Below, one piece after another: positions 18,621 to 28,044 of a stretch of DNA of 64,000 nucleotides. Position 1 is the stretch's first letter; each line of letters starts with the position of its first letter. The DNA is from an uncultured Erythrobacter sp. (GTDB lineage Bacteria > Pseudomonadota > Alphaproteobacteria > Sphingomonadales > Sphingomonadaceae): contig CANKYZ010000008.1 in NCBI GenBank assembly GCA_947488325.1, positions 107,390-171,389 of the forward strand. Direction: 5' to 3'. The position numbers and the translations under genes are program-made. Under the pieces are notes generated by a model. That model ran no database searches. It was not told where the DNA came from and saw only the letters and a program-made list of their open reading frames with translations.

Positions 18621-19618
18621 CCAACCACTCGCTCGATCAGCCAGAAACTGCCGGTGATCCCAATGCCATAAGTGGCGAGACGGATTACTGGAAGTTCAGC
18701 CTTTGGCAGAGATCGCTTCAACAGTGCCAGAATAGCGATCAGGGCAGCAATCACCAGCAATTGCCCCGCTTCCACACCGATATTGAAGGCCAATAAGGCC
18801 GCTATAATCTCGCCTTGGGGTAGGCCGATTTCTGAAAGCGCACCCGCAAATCCAAAACCGTGAAACAGACCGAACCCAAAAGCGACCAACCACGGGGCCC
18901 GCTGCGTGAAGGTCTGCCGATCCGGATCGCGCAGTACCAATGCGACCTCTACCGCGAGAAATACGATGGACAGCGCAATTAAAGCCTCAACGGGGCGGCT
19001 AGGCAAACCAGCATATCCCAATGTTGTCGCCACAAGCGTGATCGAATGAGCAATTGTGAAGGCAGTGGCAGCCTTCACCACAGGCCATGGCACTCGCACC
19101 AAAACGACCAGCGCAATGACGAACAACAGATGATCCCAGCCAAACAGAATGTGCTGCGCACCGATGACAAAATAATCGCGCAGGATCTGAACACTGCTTG
19201 GTTTAGCCAGGATGGTCGCGGTTGGCATCGCGGCGGTAAGGCGGAAAGACTGAACTCCGCCATCCAGCGGGACCAGCCGCGCAATTGCATCGGAATTGCC
19301 GGACAATTGGGTAAGTCCGAAAGTCTCCCCAGCCAACATGTCTTCGCAGCGCAAATTTGCACGACCGAGCAAAGCCAATGGCGCCGCTCGCTGGACCGGC
19401 TCTGATGTAATCTCACAGTTCGCCGGGATCACCGGTTGCGCGCGCGGTGCTGCGGTCTCGCCCCGCGTCGCTACCACCGGCAACTTCCACTCCAGCATCC
19501 AAAGACCAGTTTCGCGTTCGGTCAGTTCGATCACCGCTGGGCGAAGCTCGTCTGCGCTGAGCGGCGCAGCGAACAGCGCCAACAAAGCTGCGATAATGAT
19601 CCACAGCAATTGCCTCAC
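18617..19618 (-). CDS. HupE/UreJ-family membrane protein
   Basis: A 333-residue protein with a signal peptide (MRQLLWIIIAALLALFAAPLSA), a 140-residue extracytoplasmic domain and a C-terminal HupE/UreJ membrane domain. Diagnostic pieces are GAQHILFGWDHLLFV, AHSITL, FGLFHGFGFAGAL and FNIGVEAGQ; the His/Asp residues in the helices suggest metal (nickel or cobalt) handling, but this subgroup has no proven substrate. It is the last gene of an operon with the parvulin and the DUF3604 gene, each pair overlapping by four bases. Confidence 0.88.
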   Translation of the reverse strand: MRQLLWIIIAALLALFAAPLSADELRPAVIELTERETGLWMLEWKLPVVATRGETAAPRAQPVIPANCEITSEPVQRAAPLALLGRANLRCEDMLAGETFGLTQLSGNSDAIARLVPLDGGVQSFRLTAAMPTATILAKPSSVQILRDYFVIGAQHILFGWDHLLFVIALVVLVRVPWPVVKAATAFTIAHSITLVATTLGYAGLPSRPVEALIALSIVFLAVEVALVLRDPDRQTFTQRAPWLVAFGFGLFHGFGFAGALSEIGLPQGEIIAALLAFNIGVEAGQLLVIAALIAILALLKRSLPKAELPVIRLATYGIGITGSFWLIERVVG

Positions 19619-20412
19619 CTGTCGATCTCTATCCGGTAAGCGCTGCGCAGAACCTCGAACGCCCGACTCTTGCGGTTAGCGATTTCGGCGCTGCGCCAGT
19701 CATTTTCGACCCGATCACGAACGGCCTCGAAATCGGAGGTAACTCTGTGGCGTTCATTCAACCGGACAAGGTGCCAACCGAATCCAGACTGAACTGGCCC
19801 TTGCCACCCTGCTTGCGCCTCTAGGCTTGCAAGTGCACGCACAAATACCCCTCCAAACCGAGTTTGCACCTCTTGCAGGCTTTCTGCATCGATACTCGCC
19901 GGCAAGCTGATCTGCTCGCCGCTCGGGTCTGCATTCTCAGCGGCACTCAGAGCCGCTCGTGCAGATGCTTCATCAGCGAAATAGATCTGGTTGAATGACA
20001 CCAAAACCTCTCCAGAATAGCGATCCGCATTGTCTTCATAGAATGTGCGCAACACCGCATCACCGGGCTGTGCGGCCTCCGCCGCAGCGCTGGCCGACAT
20101 TTCCATCTTCGCGACCATGCGTTGACGCACCACGGCATCGCCCTGGTCTAGTCCGAGCCGCAATGCCTCACGGTAGAGCACCTCATCTCGTACAAACTGA
20201 TTGATCCGCGCATCCAATTCCGTATCGGTCGGCGCACGGCCCATCACTCGTTCGAAACTCAGCGAAAGCTCTGCTTGTTGTTCGGAACCTACGTCAATCA
20301 CACGTGAGGATGGATCAATCGTCTGGCCGCCCCAGGTCAGCGCGACATAAACTAACGCCCCCAGACCGAGGAAGTGAACAATCGGCTCATGCGTCCAATT
20401 AGGTGACCTCAC
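19615..20412 (-). CDS. Membrane-anchored parvulin-type peptidyl-prolyl isomerase
   Basis: A 265-residue periplasmic folding factor. One N-terminal membrane anchor (IVHFLGLGALVYVALTW), a SurA/PpiD-like helical region (TELDARINQFVRDEVLYREALRLGLD) and a PpiC domain with VLVSFNQIYF and GFGWHLVRLNERH near the end. It overlaps both neighbours by four bases (ATGA), so translation is coupled with the DUF3604 and HupE/UreJ genes; it probably helps to fold one of them. Confidence 0.88.
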   Translation of the reverse strand: MRSPNWTHEPIVHFLGLGALVYVALTWGGQTIDPSSRVIDVGSEQQAELSLSFERVMGRAPTDTELDARINQFVRDEVLYREALRLGLDQGDAVVRQRMVAKMEMSASAAAEAAQPGDAVLRTFYEDNADRYSGEVLVSFNQIYFADEASARAALSAAENADPSGEQISLPASIDAESLQEVQTRFGGVFVRALASLEAQAGWQGPVQSGFGWHLVRLNERHRVTSDFEAVRDRVENDWRSAEIANRKSRAFEVLRSAYRIEIDR

Positions 20413-22337
20413 TGCGCCTCCGCAGCGGATTTAAGCCAAATTGGCGAAGTATAAGCACGTTCCTGAGCCACTGCATCGGCCATGGCATCATCGGACAGGT
20501 CAAACCCAAACCGCACCGCGTCAAACAATGGCCAACGAGGTGTCGGAATTTCCAAAACGCGAACATAATAAAATGCGCTCTGGCCCGCGGAATAGTCTGG
20601 ATCGATCCATGTCGTGCGCAGTTCTGCGGCGCCGATTGAGTTGGTATAGGTCGCGTCTTCGCGGTTCACCGTATCGCCGACCACTGGCACACGCCCACTG
20701 CTGCGCGCGCGGGCTTCCATGTCGCTCCAGACAACATCATAGACGCGCTCCTGCGTCTCACCCGAAGCGGTAATCCAGCCTTTGATAACTTGCACACGGT
20801 CAAGATTGGCACCGTCGGGATCTTTCAAGGCGCTGATGAGGAATGTCGGCGCGCTGCCTTGATCGGAAAGCTCCCCACCCATCGGCACGCCGCGTGTGTA
20901 TCCCGCGCGGACCCAGTCGCCGTCCCAATCTTCATTTGCAAAGTCAAATCCACCGAATATGCGTAGGCTCATTCGCGGACCGGTCGTGGCATAAACCTCG
21001 CGCCGAGCAAAGGCGTCAAAAATCTCCGCACGGGTATTACCCCGTGCCCAGGCAGCCGCGTAACCGCCCGCAAGGTAGTTCCAGCCAAATCGGCCGATGC
21101 GGGTGCCAAGGTTTTGTGGTGTGACCGCGCGGTCCTCCGTCGCAGGCTCATTGCCGGTATGCTTACCCCAGAAATTATCCTCATCCCCCGTCGCCAACGA
21201 CGTATGGCTATCGGTCGAACCGATCATACCAAAGGCATAGGGATTCACGCCCAATTGTTGCTCTAATGAGAGCCCGCGCAATAGTGCCGAACGCGCATAA
21301 GAGCCCGCATACATTTCAGGCTCAGTTTCAAGGGTCAGCGGCAAGTTGCCAAGTTCCCAGCCAGCGACGCCAAATCCGGCCATTTCATCATTGGGAGAAA
21401 GGAACGGATGCGTTTCGCTATCACCTTTTATCTGAGTGACCTCGATCACCGGTTCCGCCGCAGCGCGTTTGGTCGCATATTCTGCGGTCATGGGTGATCC
21501 ATCGGGCATGGTCATTTCGAACATCAGCCCATTGGAAAGGTTGCTATTATGCGGAATGGCCAGCACCTGCCCGCCTGTTTCTTGTTCATAAGCAGCCATG
21601 TAATCCCATAGTTGTTCTGCTGTGGTGCTCAAGCCGGGGAATGGCAAAGTCTGACTCGTCCGCTCGCTGCCATCGCGGTACATCACGACACGATGCAGAT
21701 TATTGCCGTCGGGCATACGGGTCCATTCAAAGCCAGCGATCGCGGTAAAGGTGCCGGGATCATTATATCGGTCAAGCATCTCCAGATGGGTGTTCCAGAT
21801 GTCCTTCGTGTTCTCCGCAGCTTGCTCTGGATCGGCTAAGGCTTCTGGTACTGTGCCGTTTGCCGCCGCCGTTATCAGCTCAGCAATTGCCAATTGTGAC
21901 TGCTCCGGGCTTTCATGCATCATGTCATACCAGCGAAGGACTGTTTCATCACCGATGACCCAATTCACATACCAACGCGGCGCATCATATAAACGCCGGG
22001 TTGCGCCCAGAGCATCTGAGTGATCTGCAATTACGAGAAAGTCGAGCGGCCGAGAGAGCTGCGCCTGCGCACCTGTCGTGGCGGTGACCTCTTCACCGCT
22101 GGCAAAACGCAGGGCATCCTCTGGCCCAAGCCGGACGCCAAAACCAAACGCATCAACCGAATTGTCGGTATGCAGGTGAGTATCACCCCAATATGGACGG
22201 TCAGGAAACTCGGCGAGCTCGATAGTATCGGTGCCGTCTCCGGTCTGCGCTTCGTCCAGCGTCGGTTCGCTACTGCATGCTACGAGCGTCATCACCAGAA
22301 TGCCTGAGGCGGCGACAGTGCTGAATGTCTTGCGCAT
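20409..22337 (-). CDS. DUF3604 lipoprotein (PHP-like metal-site protein)
   Basis: A 642-residue protein of the DUF3604 family. It has a lipobox signal (LVAC, Cys21). The N-terminal region RPYWGDTHLHTDNSVDAF with its HxH and FLVIADHSDALG give the metal-binding pattern of PHP or amidohydrolase domains; further candidate ligands are in IPHNSN and GSTDSHTSLATGDEDNFWGK. Likely an extracytoplasmic hydrolase; the substrate is unknown. It heads the three-gene operon ending with HupE/UreJ. Confidence 0.88.
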   Translation of the reverse strand: MRKTFSTVAASGILVMTLVACSSEPTLDEAQTGDGTDTIELAEFPDRPYWGDTHLHTDNSVDAFGFGVRLGPEDALRFASGEEVTATTGAQAQLSRPLDFLVIADHSDALGATRRLYDAPRWYVNWVIGDETVLRWYDMMHESPEQSQLAIAELITAAANGTVPEALADPEQAAENTKDIWNTHLEMLDRYNDPGTFTAIAGFEWTRMPDGNNLHRVVMYRDGSERTSQTLPFPGLSTTAEQLWDYMAAYEQETGGQVLAIPHNSNLSNGLMFEMTMPDGSPMTAEYATKRAAAEPVIEVTQIKGDSETHPFLSPNDEMAGFGVAGWELGNLPLTLETEPEMYAGSYARSALLRGLSLEQQLGVNPYAFGMIGSTDSHTSLATGDEDNFWGKHTGNEPATEDRAVTPQNLGTRIGRFGWNYLAGGYAAAWARGNTRAEIFDAFARREVYATTGPRMSLRIFGGFDFANEDWDGDWVRAGYTRGVPMGGELSDQGSAPTFLISALKDPDGANLDRVQVIKGWITASGETQERVYDVVWSDMEARARSSGRVPVVGDTVNREDATYTNSIGAAELRTTWIDPDYSAGQSAFYYVRVLEIPTPRWPLFDAVRFGFDLSDDAMADAVAQERAYTSPIWLKSAAEAQ

Positions 22338-22401
22338 GACCTTCTCCCAAAAGTACTTACCGGTTGGTATGTGCTCCGATTATGAACCGTTCGTCAAGAT
22401 G

Positions 22402-22851
22402 TCAGCCTTTGCGGCGAAGCAAAGCTGAGCGTTCGCAGCGGCATACCACCTCATCGCGCTGGTTGATCAATTCGTGCGTGAATGTCGCAATGCCTGCCTC
22501 TGGCCGCGACTTGCTATCCCGCAGATCTTTGACCTCGCTCCGCGCGCGCATCGTATCACCGATAAAAACTGGCTTTGGCGTCACCACTTTATCAAAACCA
22601 AGATTGGCAATCAGCGTGCCGAGCGTTGTGTCACCAACCGAAAGACCAACAAGCAGCGAAAACGTGAAGGTTGAATTGACCAATATCTGACCAAATCCAC
22701 TTTCCTTCGCCGCTTCAATATCAAGATGCAGCGGTTGCGGGTTGTGGGTCATGGTCGAGAACAGCAGATTGTCCGTCTCAGTTGCGGTGCGGCGGATTTC
22801 GTGCTCGATCCGATCACCAATTTGCCATTCGTCAAAAAACTTGCCTGCCAT
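22402..22851 (-). CDS. MaoC-family (hotdog) dehydratase
   Basis: A 149-residue hotdog-fold enoyl-CoA hydratase-like protein. FSTMTHNPQPLHLDIEAA is the MaoC motif with the catalytic Asn/His region (the usual Asp is replaced by Asn-Pro-Gln-Pro context, as in mesaconyl-CoA hydratase-like members). VFIGDTMRARSEV matches the C-terminal strand. GAGAGGA precedes the start. Six bases after the CoA-transferase gene, so the two probably act on the same acyl-CoA. Confidence 0.88.
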   Translation of the reverse strand: MAGKFFDEWQIGDRIEHEIRRTATETDNLLFSTMTHNPQPLHLDIEAAKESGFGQILVNSTFTFSLLVGLSVGDTTLGTLIANLGFDKVVTPKPVFIGDTMRARSEVKDLRDSKSRPEAGIATFTHELINQRDEVVCRCERSALLRRKG

Positions 22852-22857
22852 TGCGAA

Positions 22858-23937
22858 TTATCCTCTCTGCCAAGCAGCGACCACATCCGCGCCGTCATCG
22901 ACGCTGGATCGTACCGCTCCGGGGGTGCGGCTGAAACGCGGCGCAGGGGCGGTATGCCATTCGCCGTCATGTTCAACATAGACATCCCGCGCCTTCATAT
23001 GCGGATGATCGCGGACCTCATCAATGCCAAGCACCGGCGCAAAGCAGGCGTCGGACCCTTCTAGCAACTCTGTCCATTCCGCTTGTCGTCTGGTTTTGAA
23101 CAGGGCTGCCAGCTTATCGGCGTAATCGCCCCAATTGGCTGGATTCATCTGAGCGTCTGACAGTTCTGCTGGTGCCCCCGATTTGGCCAACAATTCGGCA
23201 TAGAATTGCGGTTCAATCGCCCCAACCGAAATCTCCTTACCATCTGCGCATTCGAAACATCTGTAGAAATGCGCCGCACCGCTTAACATGCCTTTGCCAC
23301 GATCTGTGGTTAGGAATGGTCTGTCACGAGCGCCAAAGAAAAAGCTCATCAAACTGGTTGCGCCATCGACGATGGCTGCGTCGATGACCTGACCTTTGCC
23401 CGACCTCTCGCGTTCATACAGCGCCGCCAAAATACCAAAGGCGCAATACATCGACCCACCTCCGAAATCGCCGACTAGATTTTGCGGCGGCATCGCAGTT
23501 TCTCCAGCCCTTCCGACCGCTGAAAGCGCCCCGGTGATTGCGATATAGTTGATGTCATGTCCGGCAGCTTGAGCAAGCGGCCCATCCTGACCCCACCCAG
23601 TCATGCGCGCATAGACAAGCGTCGGATTGACCACGAGCAGCTCATCAGGTCCCAGTCCCAGTCGTTCCATCACACCGGGCCGAAAACCCTCTATCAAAAC
23701 GTCAGCTTTGGTCGCCGCGTCAAGGCAGAATGACTTTCCTTCTTCGCTTTTTAGATCGACACTGGCGCGGTGCCGAGCGCGCTCAACCACCGGATTCGAC
23801 ACAACGGTACCGGGACGGTCAATCCGCACAACTTCGGCGCCCAAGTCAGCGAGCAGCATCGCCACGTGAGGGCCCGGCCCAATTCCAGAAAATTCAATTA
23901 CTTTCAGCCCAGTAAGCGGCCCAGTTTTATCGCTCAT
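22858..23937 (-). CDS. CaiB/BaiF-family CoA-transferase or acyl-CoA racemase
   Basis: A 359-residue class III CoA-transferase-fold protein. The beginning, LTGLKVIEFSGIGPGPHVAMLLADLGAEVV, is close to alpha-methylacyl-CoA racemase, and YARMTGWGQDGPLAQAAGHDINYIAITGAL is the family's central stretch with the active-site Asp. Either a racemase of 2-methylacyl-CoAs or a CoA-transferase; the partner MaoC protein favours a place in acyl-CoA degradation. The Met at 23937 (MSDKTG) is preferred over 23973. Confidence 0.9.
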   Translation of the reverse strand: MSDKTGPLTGLKVIEFSGIGPGPHVAMLLADLGAEVVRIDRPGTVVSNPVVERARHRASVDLKSEEGKSFCLDAATKADVLIEGFRPGVMERLGLGPDELLVVNPTLVYARMTGWGQDGPLAQAAGHDINYIAITGALSAVGRAGETAMPPQNLVGDFGGGSMYCAFGILAALYERERSGKGQVIDAAIVDGATSLMSFFFGARDRPFLTTDRGKGMLSGAAHFYRCFECADGKEISVGAIEPQFYAELLAKSGAPAELSDAQMNPANWGDYADKLAALFKTRRQAEWTELLEGSDACFAPVLGIDEVRDHPHMKARDVYVEHDGEWHTAPAPRFSRTPGAVRSSVDDGADVVAAWQRG

Positions 23938-24085
23938 GCGCAATTCTCCCTTTGAACCATTTGTGACGTGCAAGACCTAGACTGGCAAGGGTGTGGCGAC
24001 TGCCGACCATTGCGCATTGCGTGACCCATGAGCACTTGCTACGCGCGGCTCCCAATTAATGCTCGCCGAAAGGCAGGGGGACTTA

Positions 24086-25351
24086 GTGAGGATCGCGATT
24101 TTTGGCTTGGGCTATGTTGGCTCGACGGCTGCGGGCTGCATTGCCAGCCAGGGTCACCATGTTGTGGGAGTCGATGTCAGCCCAGCAAAGGTTGATGCGC
24201 TCAATTCGGGCCGCGCGCCGGTCTACGAACCGGGTCTCGACGATCTGATCGCTTCCGCTCATGCAGACGGGCGGATTGAAGCGCACATCGAGCTGACTGA
24301 CCAGCTCGACAGCTGCGATCTCGCGATCGTCTGTGTCGGAACCCCGAGCGGCGTCGATGGCGCGCATGATATGACCTATATCGCGCAAGTGACGCGTTCG
24401 ATTACGGAAAGCGTTAAGCCTGACCGCGTCGCGCCGCTAACGCTGGCCTACCGTTCAACCATGCGCCCAGGATCGTGCGAGAATTTGATCTGGCCGATCA
24501 TCGAAGACGCACTTGGTTCCGGCGCATCGACTGCGGTCGAACTGGTGTATAATCCCGAGTTCCTTCGCGAAGCTTGTGCAATCGAAGATTATTTCAATCC
24601 GCCCAAGATTGTAATCGGGACGCTCGGAGGGAAGCCATCGGCAAATATGGCGGCGCTGCATGACGGCATTGATGCGCCCGTGTTCGAAGTGGGCTTGCGC
24701 GAAGCAGAAATCACCAAATTCGTCGATAACAGTTGGCATGCGGTTAAGGTTGCCTTTGCAAATGAAATTGGTCGGATTTGTCAGAATCTCGATATCTCGG
24801 CGCGTGCGGTGCACGAAATTTTCAAGAGCGATACCAAACTCAACATATCAGCCTATTACACTAGGCCCGGCGGCGCGTTTGGTGGATCATGTCTGCCAAA
24901 AGATGTCCGCGCGCTGCAATATATCGCGGCCGACACGGGCTCTGCGACATATCTTGTGGACTCGCTTATCCGCTCCAACGAAGCGCATAAGCACCACCAG
25001 TTCCTGAACTCGGTTGAAGGGCTGGAACGGGGTGCGAAAGTCCTGCTGGTTGGCCTTGCGTTCAAGCTGGAAACTGACGATCTGCGAGAAAGTCCGGCAG
25101 TTGATATGGCGCGCAAGCTACTCGAAGCCGGGTTCGATCTCGATATTTACGATCCGCAGGTCAAACCGGAAAATCTGATTGGGCAAAACCTTGGCTATGC
25201 TTACGCATGGTTGCCGCAGATGGACGATTTGTTGGTCTCTAAAGAACAGGCCGAAAGCGGCGATTATAACCGCATCATCTCAACCAATCGGCTGGTTAGT
25301 GAGCTCGCGATTGACGCGAACAAACTAGTGGATGTGAGCACCATTCCATGA
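24086..25351 (+). CDS. GDP-mannose/UDP-glucose 6-dehydrogenase family (AlgD-like)
   Basis: A 421-residue NAD-dependent dehydrogenase making a nucleotide-sugar uronic acid. GLGYVGSTAAG is the NAD site, YEPGLDDLI and CVGTPSG follow, and GGSCLPKDVRAL holds the catalytic Cys269. The Leu in SCLPKD and the RSTMRPGS segment are more like GDP-mannose dehydrogenase (AlgD) than UDP-glucose dehydrogenase, but the substrate is not certain. The true start is the GTG at 24086, with AGGGGGA ahead of it. First gene of the exopolysaccharide locus; overlaps the next gene by four bases. Confidence 0.85.
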   Translation: MRIAIFGLGYVGSTAAGCIASQGHHVVGVDVSPAKVDALNSGRAPVYEPGLDDLIASAHADGRIEAHIELTDQLDSCDLAIVCVGTPSGVDGAHDMTYIAQVTRSITESVKPDRVAPLTLAYRSTMRPGSCENLIWPIIEDALGSGASTAVELVYNPEFLREACAIEDYFNPPKIVIGTLGGKPSANMAALHDGIDAPVFEVGLREAEITKFVDNSWHAVKVAFANEIGRICQNLDISARAVHEIFKSDTKLNISAYYTRPGGAFGGSCLPKDVRALQYIAADTGSATYLVDSLIRSNEAHKHHQFLNSVEGLERGAKVLLVGLAFKLETDDLRESPAVDMARKLLEAGFDLDIYDPQVKPENLIGQNLGYAYAWLPQMDDLLVSKEQAESGDYNRIISTNRLVSELAIDANKLVDVSTIP

Positions 25352-26607
25352 ACTTGCCTCCGGCGGATCTTGGCTCTGCCGCCGAGGAAGGCATTCCGAA
25401 GATTATCGAAGGCGAGCCGCTTAATGGACGCCACGTCTTGATCGTGGTTGAAAATCTACCGCTGCCGTTTGATCGGCGAGTTTGGCAAGAGGCCCGAACC
25501 TTGAAAGCGGCGGGCGCAGCGGTCTCGATCATCTGCCCGACGGGCAAAGGGTATGAAAAGCGCCACGAGGTGATTGAGGGCATCGATATCTACCGCCACC
25601 CGCTACCTCTCGAAGCCAAAGGGGCTCTGGGCTTCCTTGTCGAATATGGAGCGGCATTATTTTGGGAGACGGTGCTGGCTTGGAAAATATTCCTGGGTCG
25701 AAAATTTGACGTCATCCAAGGCTGCAACCCCCCTGATCTAATTTTTCTGGTCGCGCTTCCGTTCAAACTTTTCGGCGTCAAATACATATTCGATCACCAC
25801 GATATCAATCCTGAGCTGTACGAAGCCAAATTTAGCAGGCGTGGGTTTTTCTGGCGTTTAATGGTGCTGTTTGAGAAGTTGACATTCAAGATGGCGGACG
25901 TCTCCATCGCGACCAATCATTCCTACCGTGAAATCGCGATAGAGCGCGGGGGCATGGCACCCGAGCGGGTCCACGTAGTCAGATCTGGCCCAGATCTCAG
26001 TCGGTTGAAACTCGTACCCCCATCCGATGGTTGGAAAAACGGCCGCGCGCATATGGTCGGTTATGTCGGCGTGATGGGCGAGCAAGAAGGGATCGATCTC
26101 TTAGTCGATGCGGTGGAACACATCGTACGCGAGGAACAACGCGAAGACATCCAGTTTGTTCTCGTAGGCGGCGGGCCTGCTCTTGATGATCTGAAAGAGT
26201 TGACCGCCACAAAGGGCCTTGGTGAGTTCATCTCATTTACTGGCCGCGCACCTGATCAGGAGTTGTTTGATGTACTTTCTACCATGACGCTTGGCGTAAA
26301 CCCTGACCGGGTCAATGCGATGAATGACAAATCCACCATGAACAAAATCATGGAATATATGAGCCTTGAAAAGCCGATGGTACAATTTGATGTAACCGAG
26401 GGCCGCTATTCAGCGCAGGATGCCTCGCTCTATGCCAAAGCCAATGATCCGATCGATCTGGCCGACAAGATCATCGAACTTGTAGACGATCCGGTTCGCT
26501 GCGGCGAGATGGGTCGGTACGGTCGCGAGCGCGTGATACAAGAGCTGAACTGGCAGCACCAAATTGATCCGCTTCTCACTGCTTACAAGCAAGCGTTGGC
26601 CCGTTAG
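25348..26607 (+). CDS. Glycosyltransferase family 4
   Basis: A 419-residue GT-B retaining glycosyltransferase, WbuB-like in arrangement. The N-terminal domain has HVLIVVENLPLPFDRRVWQEA; FDHHDINPELYEAKF is a WbuB-type motif; the C-terminal nucleotide-sugar domain contains VLVGGGPALDDLK and MNKIMEYMSLEKPMVQFD (the EX7E-like region). It overlaps the AlgD-like gene by four bases and likely adds a sugar to the lipid-linked repeat unit. Confidence 0.9.
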   Translation: MNLPPADLGSAAEEGIPKIIEGEPLNGRHVLIVVENLPLPFDRRVWQEARTLKAAGAAVSIICPTGKGYEKRHEVIEGIDIYRHPLPLEAKGALGFLVEYGAALFWETVLAWKIFLGRKFDVIQGCNPPDLIFLVALPFKLFGVKYIFDHHDINPELYEAKFSRRGFFWRLMVLFEKLTFKMADVSIATNHSYREIAIERGGMAPERVHVVRSGPDLSRLKLVPPSDGWKNGRAHMVGYVGVMGEQEGIDLLVDAVEHIVREEQREDIQFVLVGGGPALDDLKELTATKGLGEFISFTGRAPDQELFDVLSTMTLGVNPDRVNAMNDKSTMNKIMEYMSLEKPMVQFDVTEGRYSAQDASLYAKANDPIDLADKIIELVDDPVRCGEMGRYGRERVIQELNWQHQIDPLLTAYKQALAR

Positions 26608-26739
26608 CTCGCTTCAAGTCGCTTTGTGTGTTCTCTTGCCGCCGTTGGCGGAGTGGTGAAAATACAATCAAGCCTAACGTGATATTTACCCCTTATCGCT
26701 CATATTCTCGCCCGGTAAACCCGCGAGGAATATGAAACG

Positions 26740-28044
26740 ATGAACGCCCCACTCGATGCTGCCACAGCTTTTGGTCCCGGCGCAGCGATGCAGCCAGCAC
26801 CCGACCACCAAATAGCGGTCATTGGGCTCGGCTATATTGGTCTGCCCACTGCAGCCATCCTGGCGAGTTATGGTTGGGACGTTTGCGGCGTGGATGTATC
26901 TGGGCGCGTGGTCGATACAGTTAATGCCGGCGGCGTCCATATCGAAGAACGCGATCTGGACCGGCTCGTTGACGAAGCGACACGCTCCAAACGGCTGGTT
27001 GCTTCGGTCCATGTTCCCGCAGCACACTACTATATGATCGCGGTTCCTACGCCGCTGGGTGCCGGCAACACACCTGACATATCGTACGTTGAAGCCGCTG
27101 CTCGTTCAATTGCACCCAATATCCTGCCGGGCGCATGTATCATCATCGAAAGCACGTCGCCCGTTGGCACAACTGAACGCGTCGCTGAAATCGTTGCAGA
27201 GATGCGCCCCGATATTTCCATACCCAAATTCGGCGCGAAGCACGGCGGAGATATCGCCATTGCATATTGCCCAGAACGCGTTTTGCCGGGCCGGATCGTT
27301 CAAGAACTTATCCAAAATGATCGGGTCGTCGGCGGATTGACCCCGGATTGCGCCCAGCAGGCCGCAGCGCTTTATATGAGCTTTGTGCGGGGCGATTGTC
27401 TGATCACCAATTCGCGGGTCGCGGAAACCGTGAAACTCGTCGAAAACAGCTTTCGCGACGTAAATATCGCATTCGCCAATGAGCTTTCGATGATCGCTGA
27501 TGAAATTGGGGTGGATGTCTGGGACGTCATCCGGCTCGCCAACCGACACCCACGTGTCAATATCTTGCAACCCGGTCCAGGCGTTGGCGGGCACTGTATC
27601 GCAGTTGATCCCTGGTTCCTTGTTGCCGGAGCGCCCAAGGCGGCCCGGCTGGTGCGCACTGCGCGCGAGGTCAATGATTACAAAGCAGTCCATACAGAAA
27701 ACCGGATTCGCGCACTGATTGACGCGGCACCCGGCGCAAAGGTCGCGCTTCTGGGTCTCGCCTTCAAACCCGATATTGACGATTTCCGGGAAAGCCCCGC
27801 GCTTGAAATCGCCGCAAACCTCTGCGCCGATTTGGGCAAACGGATGCTTGTGGTCGAACCCTTCATCGATGACCTTCCCGCCAGCATTGCAGAGTTGGGA
27901 GCAGAGCTCACTGGACTTGACGCCGCACTTGCGGAAGCGGAGATTGTTGTCGTGCTTGTCGATCACACCGCATTCAAACACCTGATGCCTGCAGATTTTG
28001 CGGGTAAATTGGTGTTCGACACGCGCGGAATGTTCAAGAAATGA
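26740..28044 (+). CDS. wecC: UDP-N-acetyl-D-mannosamine dehydrogenase
   Basis: A 434-residue UDP-glucose/GDP-mannose dehydrogenase family member that oxidises UDP-ManNAc to UDP-ManNAcA. IGLGYIGLPTAAIL is the NAD site, AVPTPLG and ESTSPVGTTE follow, and PGVGGHCIAVDPWFL contains the catalytic Cys286 in the context typical of WecC. It overlaps wecB by four bases, which supports the substrate. The N-terminal 20 residues before the NAD site are longer than usual. Confidence 0.92.
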   Translation: MNAPLDAATAFGPGAAMQPAPDHQIAVIGLGYIGLPTAAILASYGWDVCGVDVSGRVVDTVNAGGVHIEERDLDRLVDEATRSKRLVASVHVPAAHYYMIAVPTPLGAGNTPDISYVEAAARSIAPNILPGACIIIESTSPVGTTERVAEIVAEMRPDISIPKFGAKHGGDIAIAYCPERVLPGRIVQELIQNDRVVGGLTPDCAQQAAALYMSFVRGDCLITNSRVAETVKLVENSFRDVNIAFANELSMIADEIGVDVWDVIRLANRHPRVNILQPGPGVGGHCIAVDPWFLVAGAPKAARLVRTAREVNDYKAVHTENRIRALIDAAPGAKVALLGLAFKPDIDDFRESPALEIAANLCADLGKRMLVVEPFIDDLPASIAELGAELTGLDAALAEAEIVVVLVDHTAFKHLMPADFAGKLVFDTRGMFKK

